A stretch of DNA of 64,000 nucleotides. It comes from an uncultured Lachnospiraceae bacterium. Lineage in GTDB: Bacteria > Bacillota > Clostridia > Lachnospirales > Lachnospiraceae. Every line of letters starts with the position of its first letter. Position 1 is the first letter of the stretch. Of this stretch, positions 8,247-18,115 are shown piece after piece. The position numbers were made by a program, and so were the translations under genes. The stretch is from contig CAMNXA010000008.1 of assembly GCA_946566685.1 (NCBI GenBank), positions 45,290 to 109,289 on the forward strand, given 5' to 3'. The notes beneath the pieces were generated by a model. It was given only the letters and a program-made list of their open reading frames with translations. It ran no database searches and was not told the DNA's origin.

Positions 8247-11200
8247 TTAAACTTCTTTTTCTCTTTTTAAATTTTTCTGTGCGGTGGACAGCATCAGCTT
8301 GATGCGGTTCAGCTGGTTCACTTCGCTGGCACCGGGATCGTAATCGATGGCTACGATGTTAGAACTGGGGAAACGGGACCGCAGTTCCTTGATCACACCT
8401 TTGCCCACCACATGATTGGGCAGACAGCCGAAAGGCTGGGTACAGACGATATTGTTGACACCGCTGTGGATGAGTTCCACCATCTCGCCGGTCAAAAACC
8501 ACCCTTCTCCGGTCTGGTTGCCGATATTGACGATGGGGCGGGCATAATCCACCAGTGTATAGATACTCACAGGCGGCGTAAAATGTCTGCTCTTCTTAAA
8601 TTCCCTGGCGGCCTGTCCGCGCATCCTCTCCAGGGCCCAGATCCCCATTCTGGAAAGCAGGGCGGCTTTTCTGGAAGTGCCCAGATACTCGGCCTTATAA
8701 ATCTGGTTATAGAAGCAGTAGAGCATAAAGTCCAGAAGATCCGGCACCACGGCCTCCGCGCCTTCGGATTCCAATAGTTCCACCAGATGATTGTTGGCGG
8801 CAGGCGCAAACTTGACAAGGATTTCGCCCACGATGCCCACCCGCGGTTTGCGCAGGTTTTCATCGATGGGTATGGCGTCAAACTCCCGGATGATCTGTCT
8901 GCACATTTTTTGGAAAGTAAAGTAATTCAGATGCTTCCTTGACACGAACTGGCGGCATCTGTCCGCCCACTTGGCATGCAGGGCATCTACAGAACCGGGC
9001 GTAGTTTCATAGGGGCGCATACGATAGACGCAGCGCATGAAAATATCCCCGAACAGGGCACCGTATGCAGCGCGCATCAATAGTTCCCCATTTAAATGGA
9101 ATCCTGGGTTGCTCTCGATGCCGGCAAGGTTTAGGGAAATGACAGGAATCTGCGGCATACCTGCCTTCTCCAGGGCGCGTCTGATAAAGCCCACATAGTT
9201 GGTAGCACGGCACCCGCCGCCGGTCTGGCTCATGATGATGGCCACTTTGTCGAGGTCATATCTGCCGGAGAGCAGGGCATCCATAATCTGTCCCACCACG
9301 ATCAGGGAAGGATAACAGGCGTCATTATTTACATATTTCAATCCCACATCCACAGCGTGGCGGTTGTCATTGGCAAGCACCTCAAAATGATAGCCGCAGG
9401 CCTGGAAAGCTGCCTCGATGATCTCAAAATGAATGGGAGACATCTGGGGACAAAGAATGGTATATTCTTTGCGCATTTCCTCCGTGAAGGCCACTTTATG
9501 GATGGCGCTGGAACGGATGACCCGTTCTTTGTGTTTCTGTTCCCTGACCTTGATGGCAGAGAGCAGAGAACGGATGCGGATTCTGGCGGCGCCCAGATTG
9601 TTGACCTCGTCAATTTTCAGACAGGTATAAATCTTATCGGAACCGGAGAGGATATCGTTAACCTGGTCTGTGGTCACGGCATCCAGGCCGCAGCCGAAGG
9701 AGTTCAGCTGAATCAGATCCAGGTCATCGCGGGTTTTCACGAAGCTGGCGGCGGCATAGAGCCTGGAGTGGTACATCCACTGGTCAGAGACGATCAGCGG
9801 ACGCTCCGGCTGTGCCAGATGAGACACAGAGTCTTCCGTCAACACAGCGATGTCATAGGAAGTGATCAGTTCCGGGATGCCGTGGTTGATCTCCGGATCA
9901 ATATGATAAGGGCGGCCTGCCAGCACGATGCCGCGGACATGGTTGGTCTCCATATAACGCAGGACTTCTTCGCCTTTGTTACGCATATCCTGACGGGCAG
10001 CCGCCAGTTCTTCCCAGGCGGCTTCTGCGGCGTTCATCACTTCCGTGACGGGCAGATCCTGAAATTCTTTGGTCAGGGCAGAGGTTACCGTGTGCAGACT
10101 CTCAAAGGACATAAAGGGGTTGCGGAACATAACTTCCCCGCGTCCAATCTCTTCCACATTATTCTTGATGTTTTCGGAATAAGAGGTGACAATGGGGCAG
10201 TTATAGTGGTTGTTGGCCTCATGGAACTCATCGCGCTCATAAAAGAGAGCGGGATAGAAGATGAAATCCACCTTCTGATTGATGAGCCAGGAGATGTGCC
10301 CATGTGCCAGTTTGGCCGGATAACATTCCGACTCGCTGGGGATGGATTCGATTCCCAACTCATAAATCTTACGGTTGGAGGTGGGGGAGAGTATCACCCG
10401 ATACCCTAGCTTCGTAAAGAACGTAAACCAGAAAGGATAGTTTTCATACATGTTTAAGACTCTGGGAATCCCCACTGTGCCGCGCTTCGCTTCGTCAGCA
10501 GGCAGCGGCTCGTAGGAGAAGAGCCTTTTCAGCTTATAATCATAGAGGTTGGGAACACCGTTTTCCTTTTTGGATTTGCCCAGCCCGCGTTCACAGCGGT
10601 TTCCGGAAATATATTGGCGCCCCCCCGTAAACTTGTTGATTGTAAGACGACAGCTGTTGGTGCAGCCCTTACACTTGGCCATACTGGTCTCAAATTGCAG
10701 ATTGGTGATCTGCTCCAAATTCAGCATGGAAGTGGCATAACCGTCCTGGTAGTGTTCCCTGGCGATCAGTGCCGCGCCAAAGGCTCCCATGATGCCGGCA
10801 ATATCCGGGCGGATGGCCTCACAATTTGCAATCTTCTCGAAACTTCTGAGCACGGCATCATTGTAAAAAGTACCGCCCTGTACCACAATGTGGCGGCCAA
10901 GTTCCGAGGCATCGGACACTTTGATAACCTTAAACAAAGCGTTTTTGATGACGGAATAGGCAAGCCCGGCAGAAATATCGGAGACGGAAGCCCCTTCTTT
11001 CTGGGCCTGCTTGACCTTGGAGTTCATAAATACCGTACAGCGGGTGCCAAGGTCTATGGGATGCTCGGCAAACAGCGCTGTCCGGGCAAACTCCTCCACG
11101 CCATAATTCAGGGACTTGGCAAAGGTTTCAATAAAGGAACCACAGCCCGAAGAACAGGCTTCGTTCAGCTGTACGCTGTCCACGGTCTGGTTCTTGATCT

Positions 11201-12491
11201 TAATGCATTTCATGTCCTGACCGCCGATGTCCAGGATGCAGTCCACATCCGGGTTGAAGAAAGCAGCGGCATTGTAGTGCGCCACGGTCTCCACCTCGCC
11301 GTCATCCAGTAAGAAGGCGGCCTTCATCAGCGCTTCACCGTAGCCGGTGGAACAGGAACGGACAATTTTGACACCCGCCGGGAGCAGACGGTAGATTTCC
11401 TTGAGAGAGCGGATGGCGGTCTTTAAGGGGCTGCCATCGTTGCTGCTGTAGAAAGAATAGAGCAGAGAGCCGTCCTCGCCCACAAGCGCCACCTTGGTAG
11501 TGGTGGAGCCGGCGTCAATCCCCAGGAAGCAGTTACCCTGATAGGTGGACAGGTCTCCGGTGGTCACATGGTGGGTATTATGCCTTTCACAGAAAGCATC
11601 ATATTCATTCTGGGAGGCAAACAGCGGCTCCATGCGCTCCACCTCAAAGTCCATTTTAATATCGCCGGAGAGTTTCCCCGTCATCTCTTCCATGGTATAA
11701 AAAGTCTCTTCCTTTGCGTTCAGGGCGGAGCCGATGGCGGCGAAAAGATGGGAATTGTCCATATCGATGATGTGCTCCTCGTCCAGCTTTAAGGTGCGGA
11801 TAAAGGACTGCTTTAATTCGGATAAGAAATGCAGCGGGCCGCCCAGGAAAGCTACGTGCCCCCGGATCGGTTTGCCGCAGGCCAGGCCGCTGATAGTCTG
11901 GTTGACCACAGCCTGAAAAATGGAAGCCGACAGATCCTCCTTGGTAGCCCCCTCATTGATCAGGGGCTGGATGTCGGATTTGGCAAACACACCGCATCTG
12001 GCGGCGATGGTGTAGAGGGAATGATAGTTCCTGGCATAGGTGTTAAGGCCAGCGGCGTCCGTCTGTAAGAGGGAGGCCATCTGGTCGATAAAGGAACCTG
12101 TGCCGCCGGCACAGATGCCGTTCATACGCTGTTCCACATTGCCGCCCTCAAAATAGATGATCTTGGCGTCCTCGCCGCCTAATTCAATCGCCACATCGGT
12201 GACGGGGGCAAAGGTCTGCAAGGAAGTGGACACCGCGATGACTTCCTGAACGAAGGGAACCTGTAAATGATTGGCCAGGGTAAGGCCGCCGGAACCGGTG
12301 ATCATGGGATGCACCGTCAGGTTGCCCAGTTTATCATAAGCTTTGGAAAGCAGGTCGGAGAGTGTCTCCTTTATATTGGCAAAATGCCGTTGATAGTCGG
12401 AAAAGAGTATCTGATGCCTGTCATCCAGAATGGCGATCTTGACCGTGGTGGAACCGATGTCGATGCCAAGCGTATATTGCATTTCACTCAT
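8247..12491 (-). CDS. Giant acyl-CoA dehydratase activase / BadFG-HgdC fusion protein
   Basis: This protein of 1414 residues has two ASKHA-type ATPase domains in tandem. The first (about 1-290) has [12 protein letters not shown] and [11 protein letters not shown]. The second (about 310-590) has [25 protein letters not shown] and [10 protein letters not shown]. Both carry the Cys pattern expected around a subunit-bridging Fe-S cluster. A Cys-rich patch (CKGCTNSC ... NRCERG, about 620-650) is followed by a DUF2229 domain ([15 protein letters not shown] ... [13 protein letters not shown]). The final 400 residues are HgdB-like ([41 protein letters not shown]). Such fusions are conserved in clostridia. 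They are presumed ATP-driven electron injectors for a radical dehydratase-type reaction. No dehydratase gene lies nearby, so the substrate is unknown. Confidence 0.88.
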   Translation of the reverse strand: MSEMQYTLGIDIGSTTVKIAILDDRHQILFSDYQRHFANIKETLSDLLSKAYDKLGNLTVHPMITGSGGLTLANHLQVPFVQEVIAVSTSLQTFAPVTDVAIELGGEDAKIIYFEGGNVEQRMNGICAGGTGSFIDQMASLLQTDAAGLNTYARNYHSLYTIAARCGVFAKSDIQPLINEGATKEDLSASIFQAVVNQTISGLACGKPIRGHVAFLGGPLHFLSELKQSFIRTLKLDEEHIIDMDNSHLFAAIGSALNAKEETFYTMEEMTGKLSGDIKMDFEVERMEPLFASQNEYDAFCERHNTHHVTTGDLSTYQGNCFLGIDAGSTTTKVALVGEDGSLLYSFYSSNDGSPLKTAIRSLKEIYRLLPAGVKIVRSCSTGYGEALMKAAFLLDDGEVETVAHYNAAAFFNPDVDCILDIGGQDMKCIKIKNQTVDSVQLNEACSSGCGSFIETFAKSLNYGVEEFARTALFAEHPIDLGTRCTVFMNSKVKQAQKEGASVSDISAGLAYSVIKNALFKVIKVSDASELGRHIVVQGGTFYNDAVLRSFEKIANCEAIRPDIAGIMGAFGAALIAREHYQDGYATSMLNLEQITNLQFETSMAKCKGCTNSCRLTINKFTGGRQYISGNRCERGLGKSKKENGVPNLYDYKLKRLFSYEPLPADEAKRGTVGIPRVLNMYENYPFWFTFFTKLGYRVILSPTSNRKIYELGIESIPSESECYPAKLAHGHISWLINQKVDFIFYPALFYERDEFHEANNHYNCPIVTSYSENIKNNVEEIGRGEVMFRNPFMSFESLHTVTSALTKEFQDLPVTEVMNAAEAAWEELAAARQDMRNKGEEVLRYMETNHVRGIVLAGRPYHIDPEINHGIPELITSYDIAVLTEDSVSHLAQPERPLIVSDQWMYHSRLYAAASFVKTRDDLDLIQLNSFGCGLDAVTTDQVNDILSGSDKIYTCLKIDEVNNLGAARIRIRSLLSAIKVREQKHKERVIRSSAIHKVAFTEEMRKEYTILCPQMSPIHFEIIEAAFQACGYHFEVLANDNRHAVDVGLKYVNNDACYPSLIVVGQIMDALLSGRYDLDKVAIIMSQTGGGCRATNYVGFIRRALEKAGMPQIPVISLNLAGIESNPGFHLNGELLMRAAYGALFGDIFMRCVYRMRPYETTPGSVDALHAKWADRCRQFVSRKHLNYFTFQKMCRQIIREFDAIPIDENLRKPRVGIVGEILVKFAPAANNHLVELLESEGAEAVVPDLLDFMLYCFYNQIYKAEYLGTSRKAALLSRMGIWALERMRGQAAREFKKSRHFTPPVSIYTLVDYARPIVNIGNQTGEGWFLTGEMVELIHSGVNNIVCTQPFGCLPNHVVGKGVIKELRSRFPSSNIVAIDYDPGASEVNQLNRIKLMLSTAQKNLKREKEV

Positions 12492-12556
12492 TTCTCGTAC
12501 TCACTCCTTTAAAATCTATTTGTACCTATTTATTATATGATTTGGCACACGCTGTC

Positions 12557-12585
12557 ATTATACGACACAGTCTGTCAAAATGCAA
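12557..12585 (-). promoter_or_regulatory. Promoter for the activase fusion gene
   Basis: On the - strand TTGCAT (12585-12580) and TATAAT (12562-12557) are spaced by 17 bases. The spacer contains TGACAGACTGTGTC, a short dyad that could be an operator. The start codon lies about 65 bases downstream, preceded by GGAGTG. Confidence 0.6.
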
Positions 12586-12669
12586 TTGTCCAATTCTTAG
12601 AAAAAAATGAAGTTTTCGGGAGTGATTTATAAAATTTTTATGACTTCTCAGTTTTTACGTACTGTGCCG

Positions 12670-12698
12670 TTTACATTTAAAATAAGGGATGATAAAAT
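12670..12698 (+). promoter_or_regulatory. Promoter for the rhomboid-like gene
   Basis: TTTACA (12670-12675), 17-base spacer, TAAAAT (12693-12698), with TGA just before the -10 box giving an extended -10. Confidence 0.6.
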
Positions 12699-12803
12699 GT
12701 ATTCAGTTTCAGCGGGGAAAATACATGCTGGCCGGAGGATTGGGAAAATGCGCGGTCATCCTGCCGGCAATGTAAAGTATCAGACAGTGGGAGTGTGCTT
12801 GTT

Positions 12804-13673
12804 ATGAGTCCTTTTGAACGGAAATTTGGAAAATATGCCATAAAGAATCTTTCCTTCATTCTTGTCTTGTGTTATGGTGTGGGCTATCTTTTACAGATGA
12901 TGGACAGGAGTAATACATTGTTATCGTTTCTGACACTGAATCCCTATGCAATCCTGCACGGGCAGATCTGGCGGCTTGTCACATGGATTCTGGTTCCGCC
13001 GCCGGGCAGCGGGGGACTTTTTCTGACATTGATCATGCTGTATTTTTACTGCTCCATAGGCACATCCCTGGAACGAACCTGGGGGACTTATCGCTATAAT
13101 GTTTATCTCTTTCAGGGGATGTTATTTACCATCCTGGGAAGCTTTTTGCTGATGGCGTTTTGTTATCTCTTCCAGGCGGATACGATTGCGAAGTACAGTC
13201 CAGAAGTGTTCTTTTATATGATTTCCATTGCTTTTAGCACTTATTATATCAATATGTCAATTTTCTTGGCGTTTGCGGCAACCTTCCCGGAGGCACAGGT
13301 GCTCCTGATGTTCATTATTCCGATTAAGGTAAAATGGCTGGGAGTCATTTATGCCATCATGCTGGGCGTTGAGTTTTTGGGGAGCAGTGTGTATTATAAG
13401 TTTGCCATTGCGGCATCGCTTTTCAATTTTGTGGTATTTTTCTTTACCTCCAGGAATATGATGCATTTGAATCCCAAGCAGATTCACAGGCGGCAGGAAT
13501 TTAAGCGGGATGTGAGAAGAAATACCGGGATCACCAAACATAAGTGTGCCATCTGCGGCCGGACGGAAGTGGACAGTCCGCAGATGCAGTTTCGGTTCTG
13601 TTCCAAGTGTGACGGCAATTATGAATACTGTGAGGAACATCTGTATACCCATACCCATATTAAGAGAAGCTGA
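12804..13673 (+). CDS. Rhomboid-like membrane protein with C-terminal zinc ribbon
   Basis: This 289-residue protein has about six membrane segments between residues 15 and 215 and a soluble tail. The N-terminal half (LNPYAILHGQIWRLVTWILVPP) is typical of rhomboid/derlin-like proteins. The Ser-His catalytic pair of active rhomboids (GxSG) is not visible, so it is probably a pseudoprotease or a structural relative. The tail carries CAICGRTEVDSP and FCSKCDGNYEYC, a Cys-type zinc ribbon, and then a His-rich end. I place the start at ATG 12804 because GGGAG sits 10 bases upstream, and the in-frame GTG at 12795 is too close to it. It precedes the sigma-like gene by 29 bases and is probably cotranscribed with it. 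Confidence 0.72.
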   Translation: MSPFERKFGKYAIKNLSFILVLCYGVGYLLQMMDRSNTLLSFLTLNPYAILHGQIWRLVTWILVPPPGSGGLFLTLIMLYFYCSIGTSLERTWGTYRYNVYLFQGMLFTILGSFLLMAFCYLFQADTIAKYSPEVFFYMISIAFSTYYINMSIFLAFAATFPEAQVLLMFIIPIKVKWLGVIYAIMLGVEFLGSSVYYKFAIAASLFNFVVFFFTSRNMMHLNPKQIHRRQEFKRDVRRNTGITKHKCAICGRTEVDSPQMQFRFCSKCDGNYEYCEEHLYTHTHIKRS

Positions 13674-13702
13674 CAGAATAATAAAAAGAAAAGGAACCCT
13701 AT

Positions 13703-14437
13703 ATGGACAGAGAAGTTCAGTTTGCCAAAACATTAGAGGAAGTCAGACAGAAGGCCAAAACACAGAATAACTGTATTTCAGAGGCGGAGGTGGAGGAGGC
13801 GTTTGCGCCGTTAGCCCTCTCGGCAGAGCAGATGGAGATGGTCTACCAGTATCTGCGGCAGAAAAAGATCGGCATCGGCGAACCGGTGGATTACGAGGAA
13901 TATCTGCGGGATGAGGAGAAGGATTATCTGGCTTCCTATCTGGAATCACTCAACGCATATGCTGAAATCTCCGAGGGAGAGCGGGAGGCTGTGACACTCT
14001 CAGCCATGGCCGGGGATCTGGATGCAGTCAACAGGCTGACGGAGATATTCCTTCCGGAAGTGGCGGAGATTGCCAAACTCTATGCCGGACAGGGCGTATA
14101 TCTGGAAGATCTGATCGGGGAGGGCAATGTGGCGCTTTCCCTGGGTGTGACCATGCTGGGGGCATTGGAGCATGCTTCAGAGGTTCAGGGGATGCTGGCC
14201 AGGCTGATCATGGATGCCATGGAAGATTTTATTGCCGAAAATGCGGCGGAGGAGAAGAAAGACAAGAAGATTGCCGACAAAGTCAATAAGGTGGCGGACG
14301 CGGCGAATGCGCTGCAGGAGGAACTTCGCAGAAAGGTGACGGTGGAGGAATTGATGACGGAGACCGGTTTTAGCAGGAAGTCCATCGAGGATGCCATCCG
14401 TGTGAGCGGCGATAAGATTGAGGCGATTGAAACTTGA
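13703..14437 (+). CDS. Sigma-70-like protein lacking region 4
   Basis: The 244-residue acidic protein looks like a reduced sigma factor. Residues 5-60 resemble RpoD region 1.1 (ISEAEVEEAFAPLALSAEQM, VYQYLRQKKIGIG). Residues 95-150 resemble region 2.1-2.2 (EIFLPEVAEIAKLYAGQGV, YLEDLIGEGNVALSLGV). Residues 185-238 resemble region 3 (KVTVEELMTETGFSRKSI). The DNA-contacting region 2.4 is replaced by an acidic helix (about 155-185), and there is no region 4 after residue 244. It therefore could bind core RNA polymerase without recognising a normal promoter, acting as a modulator or decoy. It sits between a membrane zinc-ribbon protein and an unknown protein. Region matching is by eye. Confidence 0.7.
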   Translation: MDREVQFAKTLEEVRQKAKTQNNCISEAEVEEAFAPLALSAEQMEMVYQYLRQKKIGIGEPVDYEEYLRDEEKDYLASYLESLNAYAEISEGEREAVTLSAMAGDLDAVNRLTEIFLPEVAEIAKLYAGQGVYLEDLIGEGNVALSLGVTMLGALEHASEVQGMLARLIMDAMEDFIAENAAEEKKDKKIADKVNKVADAANALQEELRRKVTVEELMTETGFSRKSIEDAIRVSGDKIEAIET

Positions 14438-14466
14438 AGTTACTTTTTAGATAAGGCGGTGGATAC

Positions 14467-14889
14467 GTGGAAGGGCAGAACAGGGATTTTAAATATTTTA
14501 TGCAGGATACGGGTTCCATTTATCTGGGCGCCAAGTTAAATTATACGGAAATCTTGCAGGATGAGATGGTGAATTTCAAATATAAGAGTATTGTGGAACA
14601 CTATATTTTCAAGGACACCGATCCGGAGACCACGCTGGAGAGCCAGCTCTACTATATGACGGAGGATCAGTTTTCCTACCGGACTTATATGCAGTTGAAG
14701 GCGCGGGTGAAGATCAGCATACTGGAGGAGAAGAAAGGCTTTTTGGGTAAGACAAAGACCGGTTACCAGAGTAAGGTCATGAAGTTAAATGAGTTCGTAT
14801 CGATGAATCTGGCGCAGAAGAAGGCGGCAGGCGTGGTGGTACAGGAGTTGATCTTATCCAAGCTGGCTCTGATGTCCTTCAGCGTGTAG
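14467..14889 (+). CDS. Conserved hypothetical protein (140 aa)
   Basis: I do not recognise a family. The GTG start follows AAGGCGG by 7 bases. The product is soluble, with mixed charge and many Tyr and Lys residues. The N-terminal half is acidic-aromatic (FKYFMQDTGSIYLGAKLNY, EHYIFKDTDPETTLESQ), and the C-terminal half is helical (LNEFVSMNLAQKKAAGVVVQ). It is 29 bases after the sigma-like gene and is probably in the same transcription unit, which ends at the hairpin at 15001. Confidence 0.6.
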   Translation: MEGQNRDFKYFMQDTGSIYLGAKLNYTEILQDEMVNFKYKSIVEHYIFKDTDPETTLESQLYYMTEDQFSYRTYMQLKARVKISILEEKKGFLGKTKTGYQSKVMKLNEFVSMNLAQKKAAGVVVQELILSKLALMSFSV

Positions 14890-15000
14890 ATAAGGACTTG
14901 TCAGTTTACGCGATAAATTACAACATAATTTCTACAAAATGCTCTTGTGTTTGACAATTTTTTCTGGTACACTAACACCGTAAAATTCCCCTTTTACACT

Positions 15001-15050
15001 GGACAGGTGAAAACAAAACTTAAGTTTTTGCCTGTCCTTTTAGTTTTTCT
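15001..15050 (+). terminator. Intrinsic terminator after the sigma-like unit
   Basis: GGACAGG (15001-15007) and CCTGTCC (15031-15037) enclose an inner palindromic AAAACTTAAGTTTT and are followed by TTTTAGTTTTTC. Confidence 0.75.
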
Positions 15051-15079
15051 TTACTAAATTTTAGCAGGAGTGGTATACT
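15050..15079 (+). promoter_or_regulatory. Promoter for the M16C protease gene
   Basis: TTTACT (15050-15055), 18-base spacer, TATACT (15074-15079) with an upstream TGG (extended -10). The leader to the ATG is about 85 bases. It contains ACTTCTGGGATTCCTG ... CCAGAAACCTTCAGAAGT, which can fold into a hairpin. Confidence 0.65.
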
Positions 15080-15169
15080 TATAAAAATGTGAAAAGTACT
15101 TCTGGGATTCCTGTCAGTATGTGTCGGGCCAGAAACCTTCAGAAGTCAGTTTGAAAGGAGTTTCCGAAA

Positions 15170-18091
15170 ATGCAGTTAGAACAGTTACAGGCTTATACAG
15201 TCCTTATGCAGTGCGATATCAAAGACATCAACTCTAAGGGATATCTGCTAAAACACAATAAAACAGGCGCGCGGGTGGCGCTTTTGTCGAATGATGATGA
15301 TAATAAAGTATTCTATATTGGATTCCGCACACCGCCCAGGGACAGTACCGGTGTGGCACATATCATTGAGCATACGGTGCTTTGCGGCTCGGATAAGTTC
15401 CCGGTCAAGGATCCTTTTATTGAACTGGCAAAGGGATCCCTCAACACCTTCTTAAATGCCATGACTTATCCGGATAAGACGGTGTATCCTGTGGCCAGCT
15501 GTAATGATAAGGATTTCCAGAATCTGATGGATGTGTATCTGGATGCGGTGTTTCATCCCAATATTTATCATGAGGAAAAAATCTTCAAGCAGGAAGGATG
15601 GCACTATGAACTGGAATCTGCGGAAGATGATCTGACCATCAATGGGGTGGTCTACAATGAGATGAAAGGGGCCTTCTCCTCACCGGACGATGTGCTTTAC
15701 CGGGAGATCATGAATTCCCTGTATCCCCACACCCCTTATGGCGTGGAATCCGGCGGCGACCCTGACGTGATCCCGGAATTGACTTATGAGGAATTCCTTG
15801 CCTTTCACCAGAAATATTATCATCCCTCCAACAGTTATATTTATCTGTATGGGGATATGGATATGGCGGAGAAGTTACAGTATATCGATGAGGCCTATCT
15901 GTCGGAATATGAGGCTCTCAGCGTGGATTCGGAACCGTCTGTGGAGACGCCTTTTGGGCAGACCGTGACCGTGGAGAAGTCCTATCCGATCATGGAGAGC
16001 GAATCGGAGGCTTCTAATACCTACCTGTCTTACAATGTGTCCCTGGGAGAGGATCTGGACCGGAAAGCAAACTTTGGTTTCCAGGCGCTGATCGATGCGG
16101 TGGCATCGGCCCCCGGCGCACCGGTCAAGCAGGCGCTGCTGGATGCCGGTATCGGCACGGATATCAGCTGTATTTACGAGGTGGATATCAGACAGCCTTT
16201 CTTCTCGATTGTAGCCAAGAATGCGGAGGCATCGCAGCAGGAGAAGTTTGTCAGCATTATTGAAGAGACTCTGCAAAAGCTTGTAGAAAATGGCGTGGAT
16301 AAGAAGGCTTTGGCGGCGGCGATCAATCATGATGAATTTAAATACCGGGAAGCAGATTTTGGTTCCTATCCCAAGGGGCTCATGTATGGTCTTCAGATGT
16401 GTGAGACCTGGCTGTATGATGACAGCAGACCCTTTGTGTATCTGGAACTGGCAGATACGTATAAGGCCTTAAAGAAAGAGGTGGACACTTCCTTCTATGA
16501 GGATATGATCACCAGATGTCTGTTGGACAACACCCATAAGAGCGTGGTAGTGGTAAAGCCCGTGAAGGGACTTACCGGTCAGAAAGAGAAGGCGCTTGCG
16601 GCTTCTTTGGCCGGGAAGAAGGCGGCCATGAGCAAGGAGGAGATTGCACAGATCGTTGCGGACACGGAGGCTTTGAAACGCTACCAGGAAGAGCCCAGCG
16701 CAAAGGAAGACCTGGAGAAGATTCCCCTGTTGACCAGGGCGGACATGAAAAAGGAGGCACTGCCTTACTGTAATGAAGAGAAAAAGGTGGGGGACACCCT
16801 GCTTCTTTACCATGATATCTATACCAATGGCATCGGTTACCTGCGGTTTTTGTTTGATCTGGGGCAGGTGCCGGAGGAATTGTTCCCTTATGTAGGGCTT
16901 TTGCGGGCCATGATCGGTCTGGTGGATACCAGCAGGCATTCGTACAGCGAACTCTACAGCGAGATCAATCTCCAGACGGGCGGCATTTCACCGGCTGTGA
17001 ATACCTTTACGGACGCCAGGGATTTATCGCAGTATAAAGTCACCTTTGATCTGAAAGTAAAAACTTTATATGAAAATCTGCCCCAGGCTTTTGCGTTGGT
17101 GGAAGAGATATTGACCGAATCGGTCTATACAGATAAAAAGAGGCTTTATGAACTGGTGGCGGAGAGCCGCTCCGATAAACAGGCACAGATGATGTCCGCC
17201 GGCCATTCTCTGGCGGCCGGGCAGGCGCTGTCCTATCTGTCGAAACCCGCGATGATCATGGATCATGTCAACGGCATGGCATTTTATCGTTTGTTGGAAA
17301 GTCTGGAAAAAGATTTTGATAAGCACAAAGACGACCTGGCGGCCAACATGCAGAAGGTGGTGCGCTGCATTTTCCGGCCGGAGAATCTGATGGTGGATTA
17401 TACGGCGCAGCCGGAAGGCTTATCAGGGATAGAGGGATTGATAGAGGGCCTGAAAGCCAAACTTTATACGGAACCGATCGATACGAAGGGATATGAGCCG
17501 AAACCGGTAAAGAAAAATGAGGGCCTGATGTCCTCGGCCCAGATCCAGTATGTATGCCGGGCCGGCAATTTTGTAAAGAAAGGACTGCCCTATACGGGGG
17601 CGCTGAAAGTGCTGCGGGTGATGATGGGATATGATTATCTCTGGACACAGGTGCGTGTCAAGGGCGGCGCTTATGGCTGCATGTGCCAGTTTGGCAAGAG
17701 CGGCGAGAGTTATTTTGTCTCTTATCGGGATCCCAATCTGGAAAAGACCATTGAGGTCTACGAGAAGGCGGCGGATTATATTGAACATTATGAGGCCGAT
17801 GAACGTACCATGACCCAATATATCATCGGTGCCATCAGCGAGATGGATATGCCGCTGACCCCGTCAGCCAAGGGTAATTATTCCCTGGGCGGATATCTGA
17901 CGCACTATGATTTTGAACGGGTGCAGAGGGAGCGTGACGAACTGTTAGCTACAGACGCGGATACCATACGCGGCCTGGCCGGCTATATCCGGGCATTCAT
18001 GGAAGATGAGTGTCTTTGTGTGGTAGGCAATGAAGAGAAGATCAAGGAGCAGGAGAAACTGTTTGAGAAGATAGAGTATTTATTTCACTAA
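15170..18091 (+). CDS. M16C presequence-protease-like metallopeptidase
   Basis: This 973-residue zinc peptidase of the insulinase superfamily is of the single-chain M16C (PreP/Cym1-like) kind. The inverted zinc motif HxxEH is His64-x-x-Glu67-His68 in GVAHIIEHTVLCGSDKFPV. The third ligand is Glu164 in YNEMKGAFSSP. The C-terminal half carries the inactive partner lobe with the family segment VRVKGGAYGCMCQFGKSG. No signal peptide is visible, so it probably degrades peptides in the cytoplasm. Length is as usual for the family. A strong GGAG ribosome site precedes the ATG. The DUF4349 lipoprotein gene follows 24 bases later in the same unit. Confidence 0.92.
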   Translation: MQLEQLQAYTVLMQCDIKDINSKGYLLKHNKTGARVALLSNDDDNKVFYIGFRTPPRDSTGVAHIIEHTVLCGSDKFPVKDPFIELAKGSLNTFLNAMTYPDKTVYPVASCNDKDFQNLMDVYLDAVFHPNIYHEEKIFKQEGWHYELESAEDDLTINGVVYNEMKGAFSSPDDVLYREIMNSLYPHTPYGVESGGDPDVIPELTYEEFLAFHQKYYHPSNSYIYLYGDMDMAEKLQYIDEAYLSEYEALSVDSEPSVETPFGQTVTVEKSYPIMESESEASNTYLSYNVSLGEDLDRKANFGFQALIDAVASAPGAPVKQALLDAGIGTDISCIYEVDIRQPFFSIVAKNAEASQQEKFVSIIEETLQKLVENGVDKKALAAAINHDEFKYREADFGSYPKGLMYGLQMCETWLYDDSRPFVYLELADTYKALKKEVDTSFYEDMITRCLLDNTHKSVVVVKPVKGLTGQKEKALAASLAGKKAAMSKEEIAQIVADTEALKRYQEEPSAKEDLEKIPLLTRADMKKEALPYCNEEKKVGDTLLLYHDIYTNGIGYLRFLFDLGQVPEELFPYVGLLRAMIGLVDTSRHSYSELYSEINLQTGGISPAVNTFTDARDLSQYKVTFDLKVKTLYENLPQAFALVEEILTESVYTDKKRLYELVAESRSDKQAQMMSAGHSLAAGQALSYLSKPAMIMDHVNGMAFYRLLESLEKDFDKHKDDLAANMQKVVRCIFRPENLMVDYTAQPEGLSGIEGLIEGLKAKLYTEPIDTKGYEPKPVKKNEGLMSSAQIQYVCRAGNFVKKGLPYTGALKVLRVMMGYDYLWTQVRVKGGAYGCMCQFGKSGESYFVSYRDPNLEKTIEVYEKAADYIEHYEADERTMTQYIIGAISEMDMPLTPSAKGNYSLGGYLTHYDFERVQRERDELLATDADTIRGLAGYIRAFMEDECLCVVGNEEKIKEQEKLFEKIEYLFH

Positions 18092-18115
18092 AGCAGTCAG
18101 AAAGGGGAGAAGATT

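Larger units (their letters stand above)
12492..12803. other. Divergent intergenic region with two promoters
   Basis: These 312 bases separate the - strand activase gene from the + strand membrane protein gene. They hold a promoter for each side. The middle (about 12590-12660) is AT-rich and I see no gene in it. A short + strand frame in 12607-12807 has no ribosome site and no recognisable product. Confidence 0.6.

Noticed and set aside
9357..10409. 350-codon + strand frame inside the activase gene
   Set aside because: It is the antisense shadow of the strongly conserved activase coding strand. Its His/Gly/Val-rich product has no family pattern and it has no ribosome site.
12607..12807. 66-codon + strand frame in the activase-rhomboid gap
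   Set aside because: No ribosome site, crosses the promoter and the start of the next gene, and the translated sequence has no recognisable pattern.
14952..14973. Second promoter TTGACA near 14952
   Set aside because: A consensus -35 is present but no acceptable -10 box lies at 16-18 bases, and the terminator at 15001 would stop the transcript at once.
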